A stretch of 42,793 nucleotides of DNA. Origin: Rhodobacterales bacterium (lineage in GTDB: Bacteria; Pseudomonadota; Alphaproteobacteria; Rhodobacterales; Rhodobacteraceae). A model generated the notes under the pieces. It saw only the letters and a program-made list of their open reading frames with translations, had not been told where the DNA came from and did not search any database. Location of the stretch: the NCBI GenBank assembly GCA_002748285.1, contig PDSA01000007.1, positions 1-42,793 of the forward strand, given 5' to 3'. Of the stretch, positions 9,241 to 17,599 are shown piece by piece (position 1 is the stretch's first letter; each line of letters opens with the position of its first letter). Made by a program: the position numbers and the translations under genes.

Positions 9241-9663
9241 TCAGCCGCTGATACAAGCCACCACCCGGCGCAATTTGGCGGCCCGGCGGTGTTCGAACAG
9301 GTAGATACCTTGCCAGGTGCCGAGCCGCATCCGGCCGTCCTGCACCGGGATCGACAGGCTGACCGGCAGCATCGCGGCCTTGATATGGGCGGGCATGTCG
9401 TCGGGGCCTTCATAGGTGTGCCTGAGATAGGCCATTGAAGGGTCATCGCTGGGCGGCACCAGGCGATGAAAGAAATTCTGCAGATCGGTTTGCACATCCG
9501 GGTCGGCGTTTTCCTGAATCAACAGCGAAGCCGAGCTGTGCAGCACCAGCAGCGTCAGCACCCCGGAGCGATCTCTGGCATGGGCAGACAACCAATCCGC
9601 AATCTGATCGGTAACTTCGTAAAGCCCCGGCCCCGCAGTTGGAATGGAGAATGTGGTTTGCAT
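9241..9663 (-). CDS. YjbQ family protein (UPF0047)
   Basis: This is a 140-residue member of the YjbQ/UPF0047 family, a compact trimeric fold with conserved histidines; some members show weak thiamine-phosphate synthase activity, but the true role is not settled. Family signatures are HSSASLLIQENAD, RHTYEGPDDMPAHIKA and LGTWQGIYLFEHR. The start at 9663 matches the family N-terminus (MQTTFSIPT); a longer frame to 9738 runs through the upstream inverted repeat and was rejected. It stands alone, downstream of carD on the same strand. Confidence 0.9.
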   Translation of the reverse strand: MQTTFSIPTAGPGLYEVTDQIADWLSAHARDRSGVLTLLVLHSSASLLIQENADPDVQTDLQNFFHRLVPPSDDPSMAYLRHTYEGPDDMPAHIKAAMLPVSLSIPVQDGRMRLGTWQGIYLFEHRRAAKLRRVVACISG

Positions 9664-9681
9664 ATCGGCGATCCCGCTAAC

Positions 9682-9709
9682 GCCCTTTGAGCCGTCAGGC
9701 TCAAAGGGC
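9682..9709 (-). terminator. Perfect 12-bp hairpin after carD
   Basis: GCCCTTTGAGCC (9682-9693) and GGCTCAAAGGGC (9698-9709) form a perfect stem with a 4-base loop. It lies between the carD stop and the yjbQ start, so it probably ends or attenuates the carD transcript. There is no T run on either side, so release may need other factors. Confidence 0.55.
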
Positions 9710-9744
9710 TTGGGGCGACACGCGCAAGCGTGGCGCAATCCCTG

Positions 9745-10263
9745 TTATGCCGCCGCAGACACCCGCGACATCAGAATATCAATGATCCCCTGCCGCGCCG
9801 CATCCTCGCCATCACCGGCCACTGCGGCAAATTCCCGGGTCAGACGCTCCAGCGCCGCTTCGTAGAGCTGACGCTCAGAATAGCTCTGCTCGCGCTGATC
9901 ATCGGTGCGGTGCAAATCCCGCACCACCTCGGCAATGGCAATCAGATCGCCCGAATTGATCTTTTGCTCATATTCCTGCGCCCGGCGCGACCACATAGCA
10001 CGTTTGGCCTTGGCCTTACCCTTGAGGGTTTTTTGCGCATGGGCAATTACATCCGGCCCCGACAGCGCCCGCATCCCGACCTCAATCGCCTTATTCACCG
10101 GCACCTGCAACGTCATCTTGTCCTTTTCGAACGCGATCACATAAAGCTCCAAGTCAAAGCCCGCAACCTGCTGTTTTTCAACGGAAACCACCCTCCCCAC
10201 CCCATGCGAGGGGTAAACAACAAACTGATCAGGATGAAAATCCAGCTTTTTTGACTTACTCAT
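9745..10263 (-). CDS. carD: CarD family transcriptional regulator
   Basis: CarD/CdnL proteins bind the RNA polymerase beta subunit and stabilise open promoter complexes, notably at rRNA promoters. The N-terminal Tudor-like RNAP-interaction domain is clear (DQFVVYPSHGVGRVVSVE, then ELYVIAFEKDKMTLQVPV). A helical DNA-binding C-terminal domain follows (AMWSRRAQEYEQKINSGD, YEAALERLTREFA). I chose the ATG at 10263 (172 residues), which has AAAGAGA just upstream; an earlier in-frame start at 10329 is unsupported. The gene ends the minus-strand run that begins with the TPR protein. Confidence 0.93.
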   Translation of the reverse strand: MSKSKKLDFHPDQFVVYPSHGVGRVVSVEKQQVAGFDLELYVIAFEKDKMTLQVPVNKAIEVGMRALSGPDVIAHAQKTLKGKAKAKRAMWSRRAQEYEQKINSGDLIAIAEVVRDLHRTDDQREQSYSERQLYEAALERLTREFAAVAGDGEDAARQGIIDILMSRVSAAA

Positions 10264-10448
10264 TATATCTCTTTCTTGCTTGTGGCCAAACTCCGGGTTC
10301 CGGCCATAAAAAACCGGCCAACAGGCCACAGGCGCTGAAGGCGGTCGGGTGTTATGATATGTGGTTCACCGCCCAGCATAGCAGAAAATCCACTCAATTC
10401 AAAGACCAAGAACACGGCAAAGCCATACCAGCCGCAAAAGCCGGCGCT

Positions 10449-10790
10449 TTACTCGCTGCCCTCGCCCGGATTGGGTATGAAGTATTTTTCCAACTTCCCG
10501 GTCTCACCGTCACGATCTGGCGCCTCGGGCAGCGGGTCGCGTTTTTCGAAAATCACCGGCCATTGCTCGGCATATTTGCGGTTCAGCTCAACCCAAGATT
10601 CGGTATCGGGCTCGGTATCCGGCCGGATAGCGTCGGCGGGGCATTCGGGTTCGCAAACACCGCAATCAATGCACTCATCCGGGTGGATAACCACCATGTT
10701 TTCCCCCTCATAGAAACAATCTACAGGGCAGACTTCGACGCAATCGGTGTATTTGCAAGCAATGCAATTATCTAGGACAACATATGTCAT
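10449..10790 (-). CDS. fdxA: Seven-iron ferredoxin FdxA
   Basis: This small electron carrier holds one [3Fe-4S] and one [4Fe-4S] cluster. The 113-residue product begins [17 protein letters not shown], the standard start of the family. Cysteines at 9, 12, 17, 21, 25, 40, 43, 46 and 50 give the CxxxxxxxC...CP and CxxCxxxCP patterns. The C-terminal extension ([25 protein letters not shown]) is typical of alphaproteobacterial FdxA. It sits between hslR and carD, a common order in this group. An in-frame upstream start at 10850 would overlap hslR and is not favoured. Confidence 0.95.
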   Translation of the reverse strand: MTYVVLDNCIACKYTDCVEVCPVDCFYEGENMVVIHPDECIDCGVCEPECPADAIRPDTEPDTESWVELNRKYAEQWPVIFEKRDPLPEAPDRDGETGKLEKYFIPNPGEGSE

Positions 10791-10842
10791 GGATGCACTC
10801 TGAATGTTTGGTTTCGGCGTATAGCTAGACCTTAAATTAGAA

Positions 10843-11217
10843 TCATTCAAGGTATGAGCCGCGTAAAAGTCGCGCCATGCGACGATCTTTCTTACTTGGC
10901 CGGCCCATACGCTGAATTTGCGGCGATTCGGGCACAGTATCGGGCACCGGGGTTAAATCATGGTAAAGAGTTTGCGCCTCTGGGGCTGGCCCGCGCCGGG
11001 TGCCGATGGCGGCGATTTCTACCACCCGAATCCGCGACCCTTGCGCAAACACCAAGGTATCCCCGACCGCAATCTGGGCCGATGCCTTGCTGGCATGAAC
11101 CCCATTGATGCGCAAATGCCCGCCCTTGACCAGCTTGGTCGCCAAGGAGCGGGTTTTGAAAAATCGCGCGTGCCAGAGCCACTTATCCGCCCGACACTTC
11201 TGCGCTGTTTCGACCAT
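10843..11217 (-). CDS. hslR: S4-domain RNA-binding protein (Hsp15/HslR family)
   Basis: HslR-type proteins carry an S4 RNA-binding domain and in E. coli rescue stalled 50S subunits carrying nascent chains. The domain occupies about residues 10-60 ([35 protein letters not shown]). The tail is basic ([20 protein letters not shown]), typical of the family. It starts two bases after the helicase stop, so the two RNA-acting proteins are probably translated from one message. Confidence 0.9.
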   Translation of the reverse strand: MVETAQKCRADKWLWHARFFKTRSLATKLVKGGHLRINGVHASKASAQIAVGDTLVFAQGSRIRVVEIAAIGTRRGPAPEAQTLYHDLTPVPDTVPESPQIQRMGRPSKKDRRMARLLRGSYLE

Positions 11218-11219
11218 GA

Positions 11220-14030
11220 TCAGCCTTTGGTTTTCAGCCCCATCAGAGCCGCCGCGAACGGGTTATCCGGGTCGATTTTCTTTTCCTTTTTGCCCGGGCG
11301 GGCCTGATAAGTTTTGGCCTTTTGATCCCGGGGGGCGCGTTTGCCCTGAGGTTTCCCCTGAGGCTTGCCACGCGGTTTGCCCTGCGGCTTACCCTGCCCA
11401 TGCCCGCGCTCGCCGCCAGTTCTGCGTTTGGGGCGCCAGCTGAAAGTATAGAACATCTCCATTTCCGGGCCTTCATCCGTTTCTGCAGCTGCCTGAGGGG
11501 CCGACTCGTCGGAATCCTGCTGGGGCTGCTCCGTTGGCGCTTCCACCTTGGGCTCAGGCTCGGTTTTGGGCGCGGCCTCAGCATCCGTTTGCGGAGCGCT
11601 CTCATCAGTCGCCTGATCCTCGGTCTTTGCAAGCGCAGGCTCGGGCACCGCCTTCACCTTGACGCGTTCGCCTTTTTCGGCGTGATAGCCCAGCCCCTGC
11701 ATCAGATCGGCGAATTGCTCCAGAGTCATGCCGGTGATCGACAGCATATCGGCATTGGCCTCGAACCCGGTGCGGCTGTTTTCCGCCCGCAGCATGTCCG
11801 AGAGCCGTTCCAGCATATCAATCCGAATCGCCCGGCTGCCCGCGCCGCGATAGCCAGACATCGCATCCCAGCCCTCGGGCGCATTTTGCTGATTGGGGAT
11901 CGTCACCAGACCCGGCGGCGGGCTGGCGGGGAACTCGTCCAGCTTGCGGACCAGAGACCACAGCAACAACCGCAATCGGGTCGCCGCCGGTTTCAGCAGA
12001 ATCGGCATGAAAATCGTGAACTGGCCAAAGCGGACGCCGTGTTTGCGCAAAGTGGCGCGGGCGTCCTGATCCAGATCCTTGACCTCGGCCGCGACCTGAG
12101 CGCGGGGCACGATGCCAAAGCCTTCGACCATGCGAAAACCAAAACCACGGGCGATGGGGGGCAAGGTTTCATCCTTGGCAAGCTCCAGCAGCGGCTCGAA
12201 CAGGGTCGCCACCTTGCGGTCAATGAAATGCTGCAAGCGGCGCTGCACCTTGGTGGCCACATCTGGCCCGGCTTCGTCATCGACAAACGCCACCGCCTTG
12301 GGTTTGAGCGCCTCATCGCCGGCGACGATCTTGCCCACCGCCGTGTCGCCCCACATCAGGCCGCCTTGATCGGTAAAATCAATCTCGGTGTCCGGCGCGT
12401 TATAGAACCGATCCGCGCGCAAATGAAATTGCGGGGCCAAGGCCGCCACGCTGGCCGCCCTCAGGGTCTTGGCCTGCTCGGCATTGTCGGTCTTGTCCTG
12501 CGTAAAGCGGAACCCTTGTAAGCGGCCGATCAATTCCCCATCAACCGTTACTTCACCTTTATCGTTCACTTCGGCCACCAGGCCCTCCTTCTGCTTCAAC
12601 CGGCGCAGCAAAACAGAGGTGCGCCGGTCAACAAATCTTTGCGTTAAACGCGCATGTAGCGCATCAGATAGGCGGTCTTCTACAGCGCGCGTTGCGCTTC
12701 GCCAATGGTTTTCGTCATCAATCCAGCCCTTTCGCTGGCAAACATAGGTCCATGTGCGGATATACGCCAATCGTTTGGACAGCGCATCAATGTTGCCATC
12801 AGGGCGATCCAGCCGTTTGACCTGCCGGGCCAGCCAATCATCGGGAATGCGGTTATATTGCTGTAAATAAAGGAAAATCTGTTCCAGAATCGCGGCGTGC
12901 TCGGCATGGCTGATGCCGCGGAAATCGGGGATTCGGCACACATCCCACAGCCGTTTGACGTCCTGAGGCCCGCCGAGCTTCGCCACAACATCATCCCGCG
13001 CGGCCAGGGTTTTCAGCGCCATCAGATCATCGGCTTCGCGGGCGCGGGTCAGCCAGCTGTCATCGGTGGGGGATTCGAGCGCCGCAATCAGGCGTTTGAC
13101 AGTGCCAAATTGCAGATCGCTGTTGCGCCATTGCAGCCGCCGGATCGGGGCAAAGCGGCTGTTGGAAATCGCATCGACCAGCTCATCATCCAGCAAAGGG
13201 GCCTGCCCGGTCACCCCATAGCTGCCATGGCGCATATAACGCCCGGCCCGCCCAGCGATCTGCGCCAATTCCGCCGCCTGCAGGGGCCGCATCCGCCGAC
13301 CATCGAATTTATCCAGCGCCGAGAACGCCACATGGTTGATGTCCAGATTCAGCCCCATGCCAATCGCATCGGTGGCCACCAGATAATCCACATCTCCGTT
13401 CTGATAAAGCGCCACCTGCGCATTACGCGTGCGCGGGCTGAGCGCCCCCATCACCACCGCCGCCCCGCCCTTTTGCCGGCGCAACAATTCGGCGATGGCA
13501 TATAGATTATCAACCGAAAAGCTGACAATCGCACTGCGGGCAGGCATTCGACTTATCTTTTTCGAACCAGCATAGGACAATTCACTCAGCCGCTCGCGTT
13601 TGACGAAAACCGCACGCGGCACCAGCTCGGCAATGGCGTTGCGCATGGTTTCGGCCCCCATGAACAGGGTCTCTTGCCGCCCGCGCGCGTGCAGCAAACG
13701 GTCGGTGAACACATGGCCGCGCTCTTCGTCAGCGCAGAGCTGGATTTCATCCACCGCCAGAAAATCAGGGGCCAGCCCCTGCGGCATGGCCTCGACCGTG
13801 CAGACCCAGTATTTGGCCCGGGGGCCGACAATGCGCTCTTCGCCAGTGACCAGCGCCACCACGCCCGGCCCCTTGATGGCAACGATCCGGTCATAAACCT
13901 CGCGCGCCAGCAGACGCAGAGGCAGGCCGATCATGCCGCTCTGATAGCCCAGCATCCGTTCAATCGCGTAATGGGTCTTGCCGGTATTGGTCGGGCCCAG
14001 AACGGCCGTAATCCGTTGTTCCTGCTGCAT
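11220..14030 (-). CDS. SUV3-like ATP-dependent RNA helicase with basic tail
   Basis: This is a superfamily-2 helicase related to mitochondrial SUV3, usual in alphaproteobacteria at this position. Walker A is GPTNTGKTHYAI near the start and the DEIQ box replaces DEAD (FLAVDEIQLCADEERGH). Motif VI is QIAGRAGRYMRHG. After the helicase core comes a long helical region, then an acidic linker rich in E, P and Q, then a low-complexity basic tail with repeats of GKPQ/GKPR near residues 890-915. Such tails often bind RNA or partner proteins. The length of 936 is normal. Its precise substrate is unknown; in mitochondria SUV3 works with a 3' exonuclease in RNA decay. Confidence 0.92.
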   Translation of the reverse strand: MQQEQRITAVLGPTNTGKTHYAIERMLGYQSGMIGLPLRLLAREVYDRIVAIKGPGVVALVTGEERIVGPRAKYWVCTVEAMPQGLAPDFLAVDEIQLCADEERGHVFTDRLLHARGRQETLFMGAETMRNAIAELVPRAVFVKRERLSELSYAGSKKISRMPARSAIVSFSVDNLYAIAELLRRQKGGAAVVMGALSPRTRNAQVALYQNGDVDYLVATDAIGMGLNLDINHVAFSALDKFDGRRMRPLQAAELAQIAGRAGRYMRHGSYGVTGQAPLLDDELVDAISNSRFAPIRRLQWRNSDLQFGTVKRLIAALESPTDDSWLTRAREADDLMALKTLAARDDVVAKLGGPQDVKRLWDVCRIPDFRGISHAEHAAILEQIFLYLQQYNRIPDDWLARQVKRLDRPDGNIDALSKRLAYIRTWTYVCQRKGWIDDENHWRSATRAVEDRLSDALHARLTQRFVDRRTSVLLRRLKQKEGLVAEVNDKGEVTVDGELIGRLQGFRFTQDKTDNAEQAKTLRAASVAALAPQFHLRADRFYNAPDTEIDFTDQGGLMWGDTAVGKIVAGDEALKPKAVAFVDDEAGPDVATKVQRRLQHFIDRKVATLFEPLLELAKDETLPPIARGFGFRMVEGFGIVPRAQVAAEVKDLDQDARATLRKHGVRFGQFTIFMPILLKPAATRLRLLLWSLVRKLDEFPASPPPGLVTIPNQQNAPEGWDAMSGYRGAGSRAIRIDMLERLSDMLRAENSRTGFEANADMLSITGMTLEQFADLMQGLGYHAEKGERVKVKAVPEPALAKTEDQATDESAPQTDAEAAPKTEPEPKVEAPTEQPQQDSDESAPQAAAETDEGPEMEMFYTFSWRPKRRTGGERGHGQGKPQGKPRGKPQGKPQGKRAPRDQKAKTYQARPGKKEKKIDPDNPFAAALMGLKTKG

Positions 14031-14048
14031 TTTCGCCCCGCTAAACGC

Positions 14049-14597
14049 CTAGATTGCCATCGGCTGCAGCCGCGCCACAGCCTCTTGCACCATCGGGTGC
14101 TGCGGCATGATCTTGAGCACTTTCTGATAGGTGATCAGCGCCTGCTTTGGCATCTGCATCCCCTCTTGCAGCACGGCCAGACCGATCATCGCCCCGAAAT
14201 GGCGCGGATTGAGCCGCAGCGCCTGTTCCAGATCGGCCAGCGCCGGGCCGACATAGCCCGCTTCAAAATAGGCCGACGCCCGGATCACATAGCCATGGGC
14301 AAAATCCGGGGCGTGGTCGATCAGCGCACTCAGATGCTCAATCGCGGCTTGCGTATCCTTTTCCTCGAGCGCCTGCACCCCGCGCGACAGCAGCACATCC
14401 ATCGCGGCCGAGCCTGACCGGGACCATTGCGACTCGATCTTTTTGGCGATGCGCTCGGTTTGCTCGGGCGTTGCGCTTTGCAACTGGTCGAACAGATCCG
14501 CAATCAGCACGGTTTCAGCCCCGGCAGGGGCGCAAAACAACGCCAAACCGGCCCATATGGCAATCAGATATGTATGAATGTGGTTGATTATGCGCAT
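14049..14597 (-). CDS. Secreted TPR-repeat protein
   Basis: The 182-residue product has a signal peptide (hydrophobic LIAIWAGLALFCAPAGAE) followed by about three tetratricopeptide repeats: AMDVLLSRGVQALEEKD, AHGYVIRASAYFEAGYV and GAMIGLAVLQEGMQMPKQAL. It is therefore probably periplasmic and mediates protein contacts. The helicase starts 18 bases after its stop, so it is the first gene of the helicase-hslR-fdxA-carD run. No specific partner can be named from sequence. Confidence 0.85.
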   Translation of the reverse strand: MRIINHIHTYLIAIWAGLALFCAPAGAETVLIADLFDQLQSATPEQTERIAKKIESQWSRSGSAAMDVLLSRGVQALEEKDTQAAIEHLSALIDHAPDFAHGYVIRASAYFEAGYVGPALADLEQALRLNPRHFGAMIGLAVLQEGMQMPKQALITYQKVLKIMPQHPMVQEAVARLQPMAI

Positions 14598-14670
14598 AAC
14601 ATCGGCAACTCTGAACCATAATGACAGAAATTACGAGTCCCCCGGGCTGAGAAAATCAAAGGATACGAAA

Positions 14671-14958
14671 ATGAGCAAAGTAATCGAAACCGCCGTGGCC
14701 GCGCTGAATGACAAGATCGGCACCGGGTTTGACGGGTTGGCGAAGTTTGTGCTGGGCGATGAGGGCAGCATTATCGTGGATGCCAATGGGGTGCGTGCCG
14801 GCGATGACGAGGCCGATGTCACCCTGATCGCCGATGCCGATGTGTTTCAGGGCATTATAGAGGGCGAAACCAACCCCACCGCCGCCTTCATGACCGGCAA
14901 GCTCAAGGTCGAGGGCGATATGGGTCTGGCAATGAAGCTGGCCGGGTTTCTGAACTAA
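14671..14958 (+). CDS. SCP2 sterol-binding domain protein
   Basis: This is a 95-residue single-domain protein of the SCP2 lipid-carrier fold, with GSIIVDANGVRAGD, ADVTLIADADVFQGIIEG and the typical end FMTGKLKVEGDMGLAMKLAGFL. Such proteins probably bind acyl or sterol-like lipids; the ligand is unknown in bacteria. The ATG at 14671 has AAAGGA about 8 bases upstream, while longer in-frame starts do not. The hydrolase gene begins three bases after its stop, suggesting a two-gene unit acting on lipids. Confidence 0.92.
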   Translation: MSKVIETAVAALNDKIGTGFDGLAKFVLGDEGSIIVDANGVRAGDDEADVTLIADADVFQGIIEGETNPTAAFMTGKLKVEGDMGLAMKLAGFLN

Positions 14959-14961
14959 GCG

Positions 14962-15897
14962 ATGCAACCCGCCCCGCTTTATAATGATGTGGCCATGGGG
15001 CCCGAGGGCGGGGCAGCCTATTGGCGTCACGCGGCGGATGGGGTGCGGCTACGCATTGCGGCGTGGCCCATCCGCGGGGCCAAAGGCACGGTGTTGCTGT
15101 TTTCCGGGCGCACCGAATATGTCGAGAAATACGGCCAAACCGCGGCGGATTTGCAGGCCGGCGGCTATGGCGTGATCACGCTGGATTGGCGCGGTCAGGG
15201 GTTATCGGACAGGCTGTTGCCGGATGCGGCCAAGGGCCATGTGGCGCATTTTGCTGATTTTCAGCAAGATGTGCAGGCATTGCTGGGCGCCGCCGCCGAG
15301 CTGGACATGCCGCGCCCTTATTTCCTGCTGGCGCATTCGATGGGCGGCATGATCGGGCTGAGGGCTTTGGTCAATGGGCTGGATGTGCAGGCGGCCACCT
15401 TTTCCGCGCCGATGTGGAACATCCGGTTTTCCGCGACGGCCCGACCGGTGGCATGGGGGCTCAGCTGGGCCAGTCGGCTGCTGGGGCTGGGGCATATCTA
15501 TGCGCCGGGCACCCATGTGGGCAGCTATGTTCTGGCCACGCCCTTTCCCGGAAACGAGCTGACAACCGATGCGGAAAGCTACGCCCTATTACAAACTCAG
15601 ATGCGGCGCTATCCGCAGTTGCAGCTGAGCGGCCCGACCCTGAACTGGCTGTTCGAAGCCCTGTCCGAAGGCCGCAAACTGGCTCGCATCCCATCGCCAG
15701 ACCTCCCGGCTCTGACCTTTCTGGGCAGCAACGAGCGCATTGTCGAGCCCAAAGCGATTCACCAACGGATGCAAAGCTGGACGAATGGGCGGCTGGAACT
15801 GATCGAAGGGGCCGAGCATGAGGTTCTGATGGAGCGCCCCGACATCCGCCAGCGCATCATGCAGCAAACCCTTGCGCTGTTTGACGCCCATAGATAG
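14962..15897 (+). CDS. Alpha/beta hydrolase, lysophospholipase-like
   Basis: The 311-residue protein is a serine hydrolase of the alpha/beta fold. The nucleophile elbow is AHSMGG, preceded by VITLDWRGQGLSDR. The acid may be in LTFLGSNERIVEP and the histidine in GAEHEVLMERP, giving a complete triad. The family (PldB/monoacylglycerol lipase-like) usually cleaves lysophospholipids or monoglycerides. Coupling to the SCP2-like gene just upstream supports a lipid substrate. No signal peptide is seen, so it is probably cytoplasmic. Confidence 0.9.
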   Translation: MQPAPLYNDVAMGPEGGAAYWRHAADGVRLRIAAWPIRGAKGTVLLFSGRTEYVEKYGQTAADLQAGGYGVITLDWRGQGLSDRLLPDAAKGHVAHFADFQQDVQALLGAAAELDMPRPYFLLAHSMGGMIGLRALVNGLDVQAATFSAPMWNIRFSATARPVAWGLSWASRLLGLGHIYAPGTHVGSYVLATPFPGNELTTDAESYALLQTQMRRYPQLQLSGPTLNWLFEALSEGRKLARIPSPDLPALTFLGSNERIVEPKAIHQRMQSWTNGRLELIEGAEHEVLMERPDIRQRIMQQTLALFDAHR

Positions 15898-16007
15898 GCG
15901 CTTTCTGCCCAGCGCGGCACCCCTGCGCTGGCCGATTTTCGCCCTTCACAAAGCCGGCAATTTTGGCAACACAGGCAGGATCGTCGCCAATGAAAGCCGA
16001 ATCACCC

Positions 16008-17483
16008 ATGACTCCTTTACCGATTTTTCTGAACCTGACGGGTAAAACCGTTGTCGTGGATGGGGGCTCGGCATTGGCGGCGCGGCGGGTGAAAGCGGCG
16101 CTGGCGGCCGGGGCCGAGGTGCGACTGTTTGACAGCGCTCTTTGTGACGATTGCATCGCGCTTCTGGATCACCCCAAGCTGGCCCATCACCCCCGCCCGT
16201 TTCGCGCTTCTGACATCACAGGGGCCAGCATCGCCTATGGCGTTGCGGGCGACAAGAAACGCAACAGAACCCTGCGCAAAGCCGCCCGGCAGGCGGGGGT
16301 TTTGCTCAGCATCGACGGGGCGGGCAAGAACAGCGATTTCACCACCCCTTCGGTGGTGGAACGTGCGCCGCTGACCGTTGCGATCTCATCGGGCGGCACT
16401 GCGCCGATCATTGCGCGGATCTTGCGGGCCCGGCTCGAAGCGCTGCTGCCCCCGGCCTATGGGCGAATGGCGCAGTTCATGGGCCGTTTTCGCACCGAGG
16501 TGCGCAGCACCATCAAAGGCAGCCGCAACCGGCGGCGGTTTTGGGAACATATGATCGACGGGCCGGTGGGCGACAGTTTTCTGTCCAATGACGTTCAACG
16601 CGCCGAAACACAGCTGACTCAGGCGCTGGCCAACCCCGACAGCCTCCGCCAGCAGGGCGAGGTGTTTTTGGTCGGCGCCGGGCCAGGAGACCCCGATCTG
16701 CTCACTTTCCGGGCGCTGCGGCTGATGCAGCGTGCCGATGTGGTGCTGCATGACCGGCTGGTGGGCGATGGCATCATGGAGCTGGTGCGCCGGGATGCAA
16801 AACGCATCTATGTCGGCAAACAGCGCAACAATCACAGCATGTTTCAGGGCGATATCAGCCAGCTGATGGTGACTCTGGCCCAACAGGGCAAACGGGTGCT
16901 GCGCCTAAAAGGCGGCGATCCGTTCATCTTTGGCCGCGGCGGCGAAGAGATCGAGACGCTGGCGCAAAACAACATCGCCTTTCAGGTGGTGCCGGGGATC
17001 ACCGCGGCGGCGGCCTGCTCGGCCTATGCCGGGATTCCGCTGACCCATCGCGACCATGCGCAATCCTGCATCTTTGTCACCGCCCACGGCAAAGACGGCA
17101 CGCTTGATCTGGATTGGGCGCTGCTGGCCCGACCCAATCAGACGGTGGCGATCTATATGGGGCTGTCTTCGCTCGAAATTGTGGTGGAGGGGATGATCAG
17201 ACAAGGCGTGGCCGCCAGCACCCCGGCGGCGGTGGTTGATAACGCCACCCGGCCCAATCAGCGTGTCGTCACCGGCACTCTGAGCGACATTGTGGCCAAA
17301 ACCCGTGAGGCCGCATTTGCCGGCCCCTCGATCATCATTATCGGTTCGGTGGTGACATTGCGCGACCAGCTGGCGTGGTATGCGGACGCCAATGATGGCA
17401 AATTCGCCATGAGCCTGTCGGCCAGACAAGCCCTGTCACAAGACAAGATCGCGCCCGCCTCCGAGGGCAATTTCGACTTGTAA
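16008..17483 (+). CDS. cysG: Siroheme synthase CysG (multifunctional)
   Basis: CysG makes siroheme, the cofactor of sulfite and nitrite reductases, from uroporphyrinogen III. The N-terminal precorrin-2 dehydrogenase/ferrochelatase part has FLNLTGKTVVVDGG and a dinucleotide-binding start; a single Asp (LLSIDGAGKNSDF) stands where enterobacterial CysG has the NVVDD catalytic stretch. The C-terminal SAM-dependent methyltransferase is complete: VGAGPGDPDLLTFRAL, LKGGDPFIFGRGGEE, GITAAAACSAYAGIPLTHR. I chose the ATG at 16008 (491 residues) from family alignment; in-frame ATGs at 15990 and 15963 are possible. No sulfite or nitrite reductase gene follows here; the next gene is hutW. Confidence 0.93.
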   Translation: MTPLPIFLNLTGKTVVVDGGSALAARRVKAALAAGAEVRLFDSALCDDCIALLDHPKLAHHPRPFRASDITGASIAYGVAGDKKRNRTLRKAARQAGVLLSIDGAGKNSDFTTPSVVERAPLTVAISSGGTAPIIARILRARLEALLPPAYGRMAQFMGRFRTEVRSTIKGSRNRRRFWEHMIDGPVGDSFLSNDVQRAETQLTQALANPDSLRQQGEVFLVGAGPGDPDLLTFRALRLMQRADVVLHDRLVGDGIMELVRRDAKRIYVGKQRNNHSMFQGDISQLMVTLAQQGKRVLRLKGGDPFIFGRGGEEIETLAQNNIAFQVVPGITAAAACSAYAGIPLTHRDHAQSCIFVTAHGKDGTLDLDWALLARPNQTVAIYMGLSSLEIVVEGMIRQGVAASTPAAVVDNATRPNQRVVTGTLSDIVAKTREAAFAGPSIIIIGSVVTLRDQLAWYADANDGKFAMSLSARQALSQDKIAPASEGNFDL

Positions 17484-17599
17484 AACCAGCCCTTTTCCCT
17501 GATAAGAAAGCACCCAGTTTTTCCCCCTGCCCCAATTTGCAGCGTTGAAAAATCAGGCAAATCATATATCGCCAGAGCAATTTTTGAAGGATTTGCAAC

